The notes beneath the pieces were generated by a model. It was not told the DNA's origin. It was given only the letters and a program-made list of their open reading frames with translations, and searched no databases. Both the position numbers and the translations under genes were made by a program. A DNA stretch of 64,000 nt from JBJMHZ01 sp045807125 (lineage in GTDB: Bacteria > Actinomycetota > Actinomycetes > JAWWOL01): the NCBI GenBank assembly GCA_045807125.1, contig JBJMHZ010000035.1, positions 1 through 64,000 on the forward strand, read 5' to 3'. Of this stretch, positions 9,898 through 17,816 are shown in pieces; position 1 is the first letter of the stretch; each line of letters opens with the position of its first letter.

Positions 9898-10278
9898 GGG
9901 AGACCCCCGAGCGAGAGGACCAGCGGAGCTGTCGTCCCGGAGGCCGCTTTCGCCTGCCAAGCAGTGACCGAAATCACAACCCCTGTAAGAGCGCAAACGG
10001 TAGGTATCCGTTCGTGCAGCGTCAAGAGCTCTCAGCAAGGCCGGAAAAGGACGACCGGAATGCTCGTCATCAAACCGTCCGGTCGGTATCGATGACGCCG
10101 CCCGCAGCGCTAGCTGGATCGGCGCACGAGGGAACAGTGCCCTGCATCGGTCGCCGTCCGGGGCGCCGGACTGCGGGAACGATCACCCGCGCGGTCATGC
10201 GCGGGACCGGGCGCGTGGTTGATCAGCTGCCGACCCAGCGGAGCTCCGGCGGGATAGGGGTCCGGTATTCTCATCGGC
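9898..10278. other. Intergenic region between the RHS gene and tRNA-Ser
   Basis: About 380 bp without a convincing gene. It contains the ribosome-binding site and putative CRP-type operator of the RHS gene (minus) and a TATTCT -10-like hexamer at 10266-10271, eight bases before tRNA-Ser (plus). No repeat matching the tRNA 3' end was seen at the far side of the RHS gene. Confidence 0.6.
9963..9978. promoter_or_regulatory. CRP/GlxR-like operator upstream of the RHS gene
   Basis: The segment reads A-GTGA-CCGAAA-TCAC-A, a perfect GTGA-N6-TCAC half-site pair as bound by CRP-family regulators (GlxR/Cmr type in actinobacteria). It lies 66-81 bp upstream of the RHS start. No regulator gene of this family is in the window; function is inferred from the motif alone. 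Confidence 0.4.
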
Positions 10279-10367
10279 GGAGGATTCGCCTAGTTGGCCT
10301 AGGGCGCACGCTTGGAAAGCGTGTTGGGGGCAACCCCTCGCGAGTTCGAATCTCGCATCCTCCGCCA
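10279..10367 (+). tRNA. tRNA-Ser (anticodon GGA)
   Basis: A complete class II tRNA. Acceptor arm GGAGGAT pairs with ATCCTCC, followed by discriminator G and an encoded CCA. The anticodon loop CTTGGAAAG sits on an ACG/CGT-type stem and gives anticodon GGA. A long variable arm (TTGGGGGCAACCCCTC) marks it as serine, and the T-arm contains GTTCGAATC. In many actinobacteria this tRNA stands close to the SRP RNA and dnaX; here the 8.4-kb RHS gene separates them. Confidence 0.97.
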
Positions 10368-10384
10368 CCCGCCGGTCCCCGCCG

Positions 10385-11905
10385 GTGAGTCGGGAGGTCG
10401 GCATCGACGCGGACACCGCCGGCGCGTCCCCGGCCGGCCCGCTGACCGCCGAGCCGTCCGACGCCGGCGCTCCGTCCCGCGCCCGCGCGCCCCGGCCGGC
10501 CCTGCTCGCCCTCGCGGCGAGCATCGGCCTGCTCGTCGCCACCGCCGCCCTCGGTCCCAGCGCCGTCGAGCCGCCGCTGCCGGGCGCCGGGCGCCTCCCG
10601 CCGTACGCGGCGACCGGCCTGCACCCGGCCGCCGGGCTGGTCCTCGGGCTGCTGGTGGCCGCGGTCGGCATCGGCGCGCTCGGGCTCGCCGGCGCGCTCC
10701 GCGCGCTCGCCCGCGGCTGGCGGCCGCGCTGGCAGCCGCTCGTCGCCGCCGCGCTGCTCGCGGTCGCCGCGCTCGCGCTGGTGCCGCCCATCGGGTCGGC
10801 CGACCCGGAGTCGTACGCGGCGTACGGCCACCTCGCCGTCACCGGCCACGATCCCTACCGCACGTCGCCGGCCGAGGTCGCCCAGCGATTCGGCGACCCG
10901 GTGGCCGCCGCCGTCGAGGCGCCGTGGCAGCGCACGGCGTCGGTGTACGGGCCGATCGCCACGGCGGAGCAGGCCGCCGCGGCCCGCATCGGCGGCGACT
11001 CGGTGCGCACCGCCGTTGCGGTGCTCCAGTGGTGGAGCGCGCTCGCCTTCGTCCTCACCGGGCTGCTGCTCCTGCGGCTGGCGCCGGACGACCGGGCCAG
11101 GCGGTGGGTCGCGCTCGGCTGGTGGTGCAATCCGCTGCTCCTGCTCGCGCTCGTGGCAGGGGCGCACGTCGACGCCCTCGTCGCACTCGGCGTCGTCGCG
11201 GCGGTGGCGCTGGTGCAGCGGCCCGGCCGCCTGGCAGCGCCGGCCGCCGGCGTGGCGCTCGGCTGCGCGGCGGGCGTGAAGCTGCCCGCGCTGATCGTCG
11301 GCGCCGGGCTGTGCTGGGCGCTGCGGCGGCGGCCGGCCCGGGCCGCGCTGCTCGTCGCGGGCGTCGCGGCCGTCCTGCTCCCCGCGTACGCCGTCGCCGG
11401 CCGGCACGCCCTCGACCAGACCAGGACGGCGGCCCGCTTCGCCTCCCGCGGCACGCCGTGGCGGTGGCTCGCCTCCGGCCTCGACCACGCGATCGGCCAG
11501 CCGTCGTCGCGGATCGCCCTCGGCGCGATCGCCGTCGCCGCCACCCTCGCCCTGCTCTGGCTGCTGCTGCGCCGGGTGCCGCCGGAGCGACCGGCCGTGG
11601 CCGCCCTCGCCGCCTACGCCGCCTACCTGCTCGCCGCGCCCTACGCGCTGCCCTGGTACGACGCGACGGCGTGGGCCCTCCTCGCCTGCACCGCCGCCAC
11701 CACGGCGCGGCGGCCGGTCGCATCGTGGTGGGTCGCCCTGCTGCTCGCGCGCACCGCTGCGCTGTCGGCCGCGTACCTCACCCGCGACGTGCCGCTGCCG
11801 GGGGCGGTCACGACCGCCGTCGACGCGCTGCGCGGCGGGCTGGCCCCTGTCGTCGTCGCCGCCGTCATCGTCGTGACCGTGACGAGAACCGCTCGGCGTT
11901 CGTAA
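10385..11905 (+). CDS. GT-C family polyprenol-phosphate-mannose-dependent mannosyltransferase (MptB-like)
   Basis: A 506-residue multi-pass membrane protein with about 12 hydrophobic segments. The first large external loop contains SADPESYAAYGHLAVTGHDP, matching the acidic DxxSYxxxG...GxDPY signature of MptB-like alpha-1,6-mannosyltransferases, which use polyprenol-phosphate mannose to build lipomannan/lipoarabinomannan-type glycans outside the membrane. The acidic residues of that loop would be catalytic. The GTG start lies 17 nt after the tRNA and has no strong ribosome-binding site; the first 35 residues are low-complexity, so a later start is possible. The exact glycan product cannot be told. 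Confidence 0.75.
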   Translation: MSREVGIDADTAGASPAGPLTAEPSDAGAPSRARAPRPALLALAASIGLLVATAALGPSAVEPPLPGAGRLPPYAATGLHPAAGLVLGLLVAAVGIGALGLAGALRALARGWRPRWQPLVAAALLAVAALALVPPIGSADPESYAAYGHLAVTGHDPYRTSPAEVAQRFGDPVAAAVEAPWQRTASVYGPIATAEQAAAARIGGDSVRTAVAVLQWWSALAFVLTGLLLLRLAPDDRARRWVALGWWCNPLLLLALVAGAHVDALVALGVVAAVALVQRPGRLAAPAAGVALGCAAGVKLPALIVGAGLCWALRRRPARAALLVAGVAAVLLPAYAVAGRHALDQTRTAARFASRGTPWRWLASGLDHAIGQPSSRIALGAIAVAATLALLWLLLRRVPPERPAVAALAAYAAYLLAAPYALPWYDATAWALLACTAATTARRPVASWWVALLLARTAALSAAYLTRDVPLPGAVTTAVDALRGGLAPVVVAAVIVVTVTRTARRS

Positions 11906-11945
11906 CCAGGCGTTAACGACCCCGGTTGGCGGGGATCACCGGTAC

Positions 11946-13532
11946 GTGAGCCACCGGGAGCGTCCGTCGTTCGCCCGCCGGGCCCTCGACCGGATGGCGC
12001 GCGAGGTCGGCGGGCCGGCTCGCTTCCACGTGATCTCGCTGCTGGCCGCGGTCCTCGCCCTCGACGGGGCCGACAAGGGCACGATCTCGGCGACGGCGGA
12101 CGACCTCAAGCACGCGTTCGGCCTCTCCAACACCGACATCGGCCTGCTGCTCACCGTGCCGGCGCTGATCGGGGCGCTCTTCACGCTGCCGGTCGGCGCG
12201 CTCACCGACCGGGTCCGCCGCACCCGGCTGCTCGGCGCCAGCATCGTCATGTGGGCGGCCGCGACGCTCCTCAGCGGGGCGGCCCACTCGTTCCTGTGGC
12301 TGATGCTGTCCCGGGTCGCGCTCGGTGCCGTGTCGGCGACCGCCGGCCCCACCATCGCCTCGCTGACCGGCGACTTCTTCCCGGCCAGGGAACGGGCGAA
12401 GCTGTACGGCTTCGTGCTCGCCGGCGAGCTGATCGGCACCGGAATCGGCTTCGTCGTGTCCGGCGACCTCGCCGTGGCGCTCAGCTGGCGCGTCGCGTTC
12501 TGGTGGCTCGCGGTGCCCGCCCTGCTGCTCGCCGTCCTGGTGTGGCGGTTGCCGGAGCCGGCGCGCGGCGGTCAGAGCCGTATCGAGAAGGGCCAGGAGG
12601 AGCTGACCGACGCGCGCGAGCTGGCCGACCGGCCGCTCGAGGAGCGCATCGAGGATGAGCAGGCGGCGCTGCTGGAGAGCCGCGAGGGCGTCGCCAAGGC
12701 CGTCCTCGAGAAGGAGGGCGTCGAGCCCGACGAGCGACTGGTGCTGCCAGAGGACCCGGCCGGCAAGAGCCTGTGGTGGGCGGTGAAGTACGCCCTGCGG
12801 GTGCGCACCAACCTGGTCATCGTCGTCGCGTCGGCGCTCGGCTACTTCTACTTCTCCGGCCTGCGCGGCTTCGCGCTGATCTTCGCCGAGGAGCACTACA
12901 GCCTGTCCAAGGCCGTGGCCAACAACGTCGTCATCGTGGTCGGCCTCGGATCGGTGGTGGGCGTCTTCGCCGGCGGCCGGGTCGCCGACGCCCTGCTGAA
13001 GCGCGGCGTGGTCTCGGCCCGCGTGATCGTGCCCGCCGTGGTGATGCTCGTGCTGTCGTTCCTGCTCGCGCCGGCGATCTGGACGACGTCGGTCTGGCTG
13101 GCCATCCCGCTGCTCACCGCGGGCGCCGCGCTGCTCGGCGCCGCCAACCCGCCGCAGGACGCCGCCCGGCTCGACATCATCCATCCGATGCTCTGGGGCC
13201 GGTCGGAGAGCGTCCGCACGGTGGCCCGCACGTTCCTGGAGGCGGCCGCTCCCACCGTCTTCGGCTACACCGCCGACCACTGGTTCGGCGGTCACGGAGG
13301 GGCCGGCGAGACCGGCCTGGAGCTCACCTTCCTGCTCTTCCTGCTGGCGGTCGTCGCGGCCGGCCTCACCGTGCTGCTCGCCCTGCGCACCTACCCGCGC
13401 GACGTGGCCACCGCGACGGCGTACGCCGAGGCGACGATGGGCCACGGCCGCTCGGAGGCCCGCTCGGGGGCCGGCTCGGGCGCGGAGCGGCTGGCGGGGG
13501 CCGGCCGGGTCGCCGCGCACGACACCGGCTGA
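11946..13532 (+). CDS. Major facilitator superfamily transporter
   Basis: A 528-residue protein with two six-helix halves. The first half has the MFS loop 2-3 signature GALTDRVRRTRLLG. A long charged cytoplasmic loop (about residues 205-280, rich in Glu/Arg, e.g. ELADRPLEERIEDEQ) joins the halves and could be partly coiled-coil. The second half shows GGRVADALLKRG, the repeated signature. The substrate is not evident; the first half recalls the spinster-like/sugar-phosphate group. The GTG at 11946 lies 40 bp after the mannosyltransferase stop, so co-transcription is likely. Its 3' end is convergent with, and only 3 bp from, the next gene. Confidence 0.85.
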   Translation: MSHRERPSFARRALDRMAREVGGPARFHVISLLAAVLALDGADKGTISATADDLKHAFGLSNTDIGLLLTVPALIGALFTLPVGALTDRVRRTRLLGASIVMWAAATLLSGAAHSFLWLMLSRVALGAVSATAGPTIASLTGDFFPARERAKLYGFVLAGELIGTGIGFVVSGDLAVALSWRVAFWWLAVPALLLAVLVWRLPEPARGGQSRIEKGQEELTDARELADRPLEERIEDEQAALLESREGVAKAVLEKEGVEPDERLVLPEDPAGKSLWWAVKYALRVRTNLVIVVASALGYFYFSGLRGFALIFAEEHYSLSKAVANNVVIVVGLGSVVGVFAGGRVADALLKRGVVSARVIVPAVVMLVLSFLLAPAIWTTSVWLAIPLLTAGAALLGAANPPQDAARLDIIHPMLWGRSESVRTVARTFLEAAAPTVFGYTADHWFGGHGGAGETGLELTFLLFLLAVVAAGLTVLLALRTYPRDVATATAYAEATMGHGRSEARSGAGSGAERLAGAGRVAAHDTG

Positions 13533-13535
13533 CGC

Positions 13536-14360
13536 TCAGGCGGCCCCGGCGGCCAGCTCGGCGAGGATCGCGTCGGTGAGCGGTGGCCACGCGTCGACCG
13601 CCCACTGCGCGAAGGTGCGGTCGGTCAGGCAGATGCAGGCGGCACCGGCCACCGGGTCGACCCAGAGGAAGGTGCCGGTCTGGCCGAAGTGGCCGAACGT
13701 CGCCGGCGAGCTGGTCCGGCCCGTCCAGTGCGGCGCCTTGCCGTCCCGTACCTCGAACCCGAGGCCCCAGTCGTTGCGCGGCATCCGGCCGAAGCCGGGC
13801 AGCACGCCCGGCAGGCCGGGGAAGGCGACCGTGGTCGCGAGCCGATGGGTCGACGCGTCGAGCAGGCGCGGCCGGTGCAGCTCGCGGGCGAAGAGGACCA
13901 GGTCGTCGACGGTGGAGACGGCGTCGGAGGCCGGGGAGCCGGCGAACCGCGAGGCGCCCATCCCGAGCGGCTCCAGCACGGCCTCGGTCAGGTAGGCGGC
14001 GAACGGGATGCCGGTGCGTGCCGCGACGTGCTCGCCGAGGAGGTCGAAGCCCGCGTTGGAGTAGATGCGGCGCGCGCCCGGCCGGGCCTTCACCCGGTTC
14101 TCGCTCGACGCGAGGCCGGAGGCGTGCGCGAGCAGGTGGGCGACGGTCGAGCCCGGCGGGCCGGCCGGCTCGTCCAGCTCGATCGCGCCCTCCTCGACCG
14201 CGACCAGGGCCGCGTAGGCGCTCAGCAGCTTGGTGACCGAGGCGAGGGGGAACGGCGCGGCGGCGTCACCGCGGCGACCGGCTACCGTGCCGTCGGCCAG
14301 CACGACCGCCACCGCGACGGACCCCACCGGCCAGCCGTCGACGAGGGTGAGCGCCTGCAC
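13536..14360 (-). CDS. Serine hydrolase of the class C beta-lactamase/penicillin-binding fold
   Basis: A 274-residue protein with the three active-site elements of the family: SVTK (SxxK nucleophile, about residue 41), YSN near residue 118 (YxN general base) and HFGQTG near residue 233 in place of KTG. Family members include esterases, D-aminopeptidases and DD-peptidases; HxG in motif three is common in the esterase/EstB group. No signal peptide is seen, so it may be cytoplasmic. It lies downstream of bldC on the same strand, with a strong hairpin between them. Confidence 0.85.
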   Translation of the reverse strand: MQALTLVDGWPVGSVAVAVVLADGTVAGRRGDAAAPFPLASVTKLLSAYAALVAVEEGAIELDEPAGPPGSTVAHLLAHASGLASSENRVKARPGARRIYSNAGFDLLGEHVAARTGIPFAAYLTEAVLEPLGMGASRFAGSPASDAVSTVDDLVLFARELHRPRLLDASTHRLATTVAFPGLPGVLPGFGRMPRNDWGLGFEVRDGKAPHWTGRTSSPATFGHFGQTGTFLWVDPVAGAACICLTDRTFAQWAVDAWPPLTDAILAELAAGAA

Positions 14361-14454
14361 AGGGCGACGCTACCGGGCCCGGGTGGCCGGGCAAGGGCTG
14401 ATGATCGGTGGGCGGGACAGGGGGCGGACGGGGCTGAACAGGGGCGAGAGACGA

Positions 14455-14502
14455 CCGCGCGCCGCCACTTCCCGGTCCATGATCGGGAAGTGGGGCGCGC
14501 GG
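14455..14502 (-). terminator. Strong hairpin downstream of bldC
   Basis: Long inverted repeat: CCGCGCGCC-GC-CACTTCCCG pairs with CGGGAAGTG-GG-GCGCGCGG across a 9-nt loop (GTCCATGAT). It starts about 28 bp after the bldC stop codon, consistent with transcription termination of bldC and isolation from the hydrolase gene. Confidence 0.75.
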
Positions 14503-14530
14503 TGCGACTGTCCAGGCGTACGGGCCAGGC

Positions 14531-14746
14531 TCAGGCCGGCATGCTGTCGGTGCGCTGCTGCGGGATCCCGGCGAGGAGCGCGCGCACCTCGGTCTCGCGG
14601 TAGCGACGGTGACCACCGAGGGTCCTGATGGAGGTCAGCTTGCCCGCCTTCGCCCAGCGGGTGACGGTCTTGGGGTCGACGCGGAACATGGTCGCGACCT
14701 CGGCTGGGGTCAGCAACGGCTCCGCGTCGGGGGTACGGGTGCTCAT
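14531..14746 (-). CDS. bldC: BldC, MerR-like developmental transcription factor
   Basis: A 71-residue protein with one winged helix-turn-helix: LLTPAEVATMFRVDPKTVTR, then WAKAGKLTSIRTLGGHRRYR. This is essentially the Streptomyces BldC sequence, a DNA-binding protein that oligomerises head-to-tail on direct repeats and controls the onset of differentiation. The ATG at 14746 has a GAGGAGG ribosome-binding site about 8 nt upstream; a longer in-frame extension to 14818 is unlikely. The neighbouring conserved protein and valine dehydrogenase match the Streptomyces bldC locus. Whether this organism sporulates cannot be judged, because BldC also occurs in non-sporulating actinobacteria. Confidence 0.95.
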   Translation of the reverse strand: MSTRTPDAEPLLTPAEVATMFRVDPKTVTRWAKAGKLTSIRTLGGHRRYRETEVRALLAGIPQQRTDSMPA

Positions 14747-14834
14747 GGACACGGTCCTCCTCGGTAGGGCCCGCCGCAGAGGCTGGCCTGGGCGTTGATG
14801 CTGCCGTTTACCCGCCATGTCCGAAATGGCCCAT

Positions 14835-14870
14835 GCGGGCTATCTTTCTCCGGCAGGAGGACTAGCCCGC
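14835..14870 (-). terminator. Inverted repeat between the conserved hypothetical gene and bldC
   Basis: A perfect 8-bp repeat (GCGGGCTA / TAGCCCGC), with a possible inner 4-bp stem, lies 34 bp after the stop codon of the upstream minus-strand gene and about 90 bp before the bldC start. It may be that gene's terminator or part of the bldC control region. Confidence 0.45.
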
Positions 14871-14903
14871 AGCAACCAGGCTGATTCCAGCGCGGACCGG
14901 CGA

Positions 14904-15827
14904 TCAGTTCGCCTCCTCGATGGCCCGCACCCGGCGCCACCGCTCGACCACCCGGTCGCACGCCGCCGCCGCGCCGTCCGCGTCGCCGTCGCCGAGCGCC
15001 CGCAGCGCCTCGGCGACCTGCTCGGGGGAGTCGTCGTCGCGCAGCTCGTCGTCGGTCAGCACCTGCACGAGCCCGCCGTAGTCGAGCTCGACGATGGCGT
15101 GCGGATGGAACTCCTCGAGCCACCGCGCGACCTCCTCGACCTGCCCGGCGAGCGAGCCGTCGGCCAGCGCTCGGCGCAGCACGGCCAGCGCCCGTGCCGA
15201 GCGGCGGCGCGCCTCCGCCATCGTCGTGAGGTACGTGCAGCAGCGCCGCTCGGTGACCGCCGGAGCGGTGGCGGCCGGCGCGTCAGGGCCCTGGACGTCG
15301 GAGGCCGGGGCGGCCTCCGGGGCGTGGGGCCGCTGGGCGAGGACGAGCTCGCGCTCGGCCCGCTCGAACAGGCCGTACCACGCGAGCGGCACGTGCCAGG
15401 CGCTCGTCCTGATGTGCAGGTGCTGGTCCGGGTGGTCGGCGATCCACCGCTCCAGCCGGCTCTCGGCGTCGTCGGCCACGGCGGTCGGGACGAAGGCGGC
15501 GGCGACCTCCTCGGGCAGGCCGGAGTGGAACTCGACCAGCGCGAGCCACGAGCGCTCCCTCGTGCGCCACGGGCAGACCTGGATCCGCCCGGCGTGCCGG
15601 CGCACGAACGCATGCTCGGGGCCGTCTGGGGCGACCTTCGGCGGCGTGGCGAGCAGGCCCAGCACGGCGGCGCGGTGCTCGGCGGCGAGGCCGGCGGCCC
15701 GTTGCGGCGCCGAGCCGGCGGCGGCGTACGCGGCCCAGCGCTCGCGCTCGCCGGCGGTGAAGGCGACCAGCGGCTCGTAGACCCGCAGGTGGGCGGCGTA
15801 GGGGAGCAACGGTGTCATCACGACCAT
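14904..15827 (-). CDS. Conserved actinobacterial protein of the bldC-vdh locus, function unknown
   Basis: About 307 residues from the ATG at 15827 (a second ATG at 15818 is equally possible). It begins with PLLPYAAHLRVYEPLVAF and has no clear catalytic motif or membrane helix. The N-terminal half contains CPWRTRERSWLALVEFHSGL; the middle is an Ala/Pro-rich variable stretch; then RRCCTYLTTMAEARRRSARA and an acidic, helical C-terminal third. It is divergent from the dehydrogenase gene and upstream of bldC, the place of a conserved hypothetical in Streptomyces genomes. No function can be assigned. Confidence 0.75.
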   Translation of the reverse strand: MVVMTPLLPYAAHLRVYEPLVAFTAGERERWAAYAAAGSAPQRAAGLAAEHRAAVLGLLATPPKVAPDGPEHAFVRRHAGRIQVCPWRTRERSWLALVEFHSGLPEEVAAAFVPTAVADDAESRLERWIADHPDQHLHIRTSAWHVPLAWYGLFERAERELVLAQRPHAPEAAPASDVQGPDAPAATAPAVTERRCCTYLTTMAEARRRSARALAVLRRALADGSLAGQVEEVARWLEEFHPHAIVELDYGGLVQVLTDDELRDDDSPEQVAEALRALGDGDADGAAAACDRVVERWRRVRAIEEAN

Positions 15828-15975
15828 GCTCGCACGCGGCTCGCACGGGGCGTGCAGGCGCTTGCGCGGGCGCATGCGCCCGCCGCACGCGCGCGAAAGG
15901 GACGAGCAGTTACGCTGCGGTGACCAGGCGATGAGCGCCCTGCAGCCGCGCCCGCCACTCACAGGAGGTTCGAGC

Positions 15976-17043
15976 GTGGGAGTCTTCGACCGCCACACCG
16001 GCCATGAGCAAGTGGTGTTCTGTCACGACCCGGCCTCCGGCCTCAAGGCCATCATCGCCATCTACTCCACGGCGCTCGGCCCCGCGCTCGGCGGGACGCG
16101 GTTCTACCCCTACCGGTCCGAGGACGAGGCGCTCGAGGACGTGCTCAACCTGTCCAGGGGCATGGCGTACAAGAACGCGCTGGCCGGCCTCGACCTCGGC
16201 GGCGGCAAGGCCGTCATCATCGGCGACCCCGCCGTCTGCAAGAGCGAGGCGCTGCTGCGCGCGTACGGCCGCTTCGTCGGCTCGCTGCACGGGCGCTACT
16301 TCACGGCGTGCGACGTCGGCACCTACGTGGAGGACATGGACATCATCGCCAGGGAGACGCCGTTCGTGACCGGTCGCTCCCCGGCGTACGGCGGGGCTGG
16401 CGACTCCTCCATCCTCACCGCGTTCGGCGTCTACCAGGGGATGCGAGCCTCCGCCGAGGAGGTGTGGGGCTCGCCGCTCCTGGCCGGCAAGCGAGTAGGC
16501 ATCGCCGGCGTCGGCAAGGTAGGTCGCTGGCTCGTCGACCACGTCCTCAACGAGGGCGCGTCGGTCGTCATCACCGACGTCAACGAGCAGGCGGTCGACG
16601 CGGTCTGCCGGCGCCACCCCGAGGTCGACGCCGTGGAGCCGGGCGAGCTGCCGACCACGGAGATGGACGTCTACGCGCCGTGCGCGCTCGGCGGGGCGCT
16701 GAACGACGACACGGTCGCCGTGCTTCGAGCCAGGGTCGTGTGCGGCGCGGCGAACAACCAGCTGGCCCACCCGGGCATCGAGAAGGTGCTGGAGGACCGC
16801 GGCATCCTCTACGCGCCCGACTACCTCGTCAACGCGGGCGGCGTCATCCAGGTCGAGGACGAGATCCACGGGTTCTCCGAGCCCCGCGCCAGGTCCAAGG
16901 CGGCGCAGATCTACGACACCACCCGCCGGGTGTTCACCATCGCGCGGGACGAGGGCGTGCCGCCGGCGGTCGCCGCCGACCGGCTCGCCGAGCGGCGCAT
17001 CGCGGAGGTCGGCCGGCTGCGGTCGGTCTACCTGCGACCCTGA
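15976..17043 (+). CDS. vdh: Valine/leucine dehydrogenase (Glu/Leu/Phe/Val dehydrogenase family)
   Basis: A 355-residue NAD-dependent amino-acid dehydrogenase that deaminates branched-chain amino acids to 2-oxo acids. It has ALGPALGGTRFYPY, then GMAYKNALAGLDLGGGKAVI with the catalytic lysine of the family, and a Rossmann glycine motif GVGKVGRWLVDH near residue 180. YLVNAGGVIQV near the C-terminus is typical of Leu/Val dehydrogenases. The GTG at 15976 is preceded by AGGAGG at 15963-15968; the frame runs further upstream but without family sequence. Specificity (Val versus Leu) rests on synteny with the Streptomyces bldC locus. Confidence 0.88.
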   Translation: MGVFDRHTGHEQVVFCHDPASGLKAIIAIYSTALGPALGGTRFYPYRSEDEALEDVLNLSRGMAYKNALAGLDLGGGKAVIIGDPAVCKSEALLRAYGRFVGSLHGRYFTACDVGTYVEDMDIIARETPFVTGRSPAYGGAGDSSILTAFGVYQGMRASAEEVWGSPLLAGKRVGIAGVGKVGRWLVDHVLNEGASVVITDVNEQAVDAVCRRHPEVDAVEPGELPTTEMDVYAPCALGGALNDDTVAVLRARVVCGAANNQLAHPGIEKVLEDRGILYAPDYLVNAGGVIQVEDEIHGFSEPRARSKAAQIYDTTRRVFTIARDEGVPPAVAADRLAERRIAEVGRLRSVYLRP

Positions 17044-17236
17044 CCGCCGTACGGCCCGGCCGGCCGGGCAGTGCGCACGCGGCGAGATGCCGTCCCGCGG
17101 CCCCGTCCAGCAGTCTGTGATCGCGGAGGTCGAGCCGGATGCCGGCCTCACCCACGCACCGGCTGCGCGCTGCCACCCCTCTCGTGCCGAGATCGGGACG
17201 GCCGTGCCGCCGTCTCGACCAGGTTGGGGGACCTTC

Positions 17237-17803
17237 ATGGCACTGCCCGTCGCGGTTCCGGCTCGCCGGAGCCGGCCGACCCTTCAGTCGCTGTCCGGCG
17301 AGCACCACGCGGCCGCGCTCGGCTGCTTCATGCTCGTCGTGCTGGCGCACTGGGCCGAGCACATCGCCCAGGCCATCCAGATCTGGGGGCTGGGCTGGAA
17401 GGCCCCGCAGGCGAGGGGCGTCCTTGGCCTGGAGTGGCCGTGGCTGGTCAAGAGCGAGGCCCTGCACTACGGCTACGCGCTGGTGATGCTCGCCGGGCTC
17501 TTCCTGCTGCGCAAGGGATTCTCGGGCCCGGCCCGCACGTGGTGGACGCTGGCGCTCGGCATCCAGTTCTGGCACCACATCGAGCACCTGCTGCTCATCG
17601 TCCAGGCGAGCACCCACACGTACTTCTTCGGCGGCAAGGTGCCGACCAGCGTGCTGCAGGTCTTCTTCCCCCGCGTGCAGCTGCACCTGTTCTACAACAC
17701 CATCGTCACCATCCCGATGGTCATCGCCGTCGTGCTGCACGTGCGCGCCGACCGCAGCCAGGGGACGCGCGTCGTGGCCGGTCCCGCGCCCTCGGTCGCG
17801 TGA
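17237..17803 (+). CDS. Histidine-rich membrane protein of unknown function beside CopC-CopD
   Basis: A 188-residue protein with four to five hydrophobic segments. The likely ATG at 17237 follows GGGGGACC; an in-frame extension to 17087 lacks hydrophobic or conserved character. Within membrane segments it carries HWAEHIAQAIQ, HYGYALVML and FWHHIEHLLLIVQA, a set of His/Glu pairs resembling haem or metal-ligand arrangements. A FFGGKVPTSVLQVFFPRVQL segment follows. It ends 14 bp before the CopC-CopD gene and is probably co-transcribed, which hints at copper or another metal, but no family could be named. Confidence 0.7.
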   Translation: MALPVAVPARRSRPTLQSLSGEHHAAALGCFMLVVLAHWAEHIAQAIQIWGLGWKAPQARGVLGLEWPWLVKSEALHYGYALVMLAGLFLLRKGFSGPARTWWTLALGIQFWHHIEHLLLIVQASTHTYFFGGKVPTSVLQVFFPRVQLHLFYNTIVTIPMVIAVVLHVRADRSQGTRVVAGPAPSVA

Positions 17804-17816
17804 CCTGACCAGCCGG

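Noticed and set aside
1400..10370. Integrative element with tRNA attachment site
   Set aside because: No integrase, no duplicated tRNA 3' end and no other mobile genes seen; only gene order suggests insertion.
10014..10388. Plus-strand frame running through tRNA-Ser
   Set aside because: Reads across a functional tRNA; no protein-like composition.
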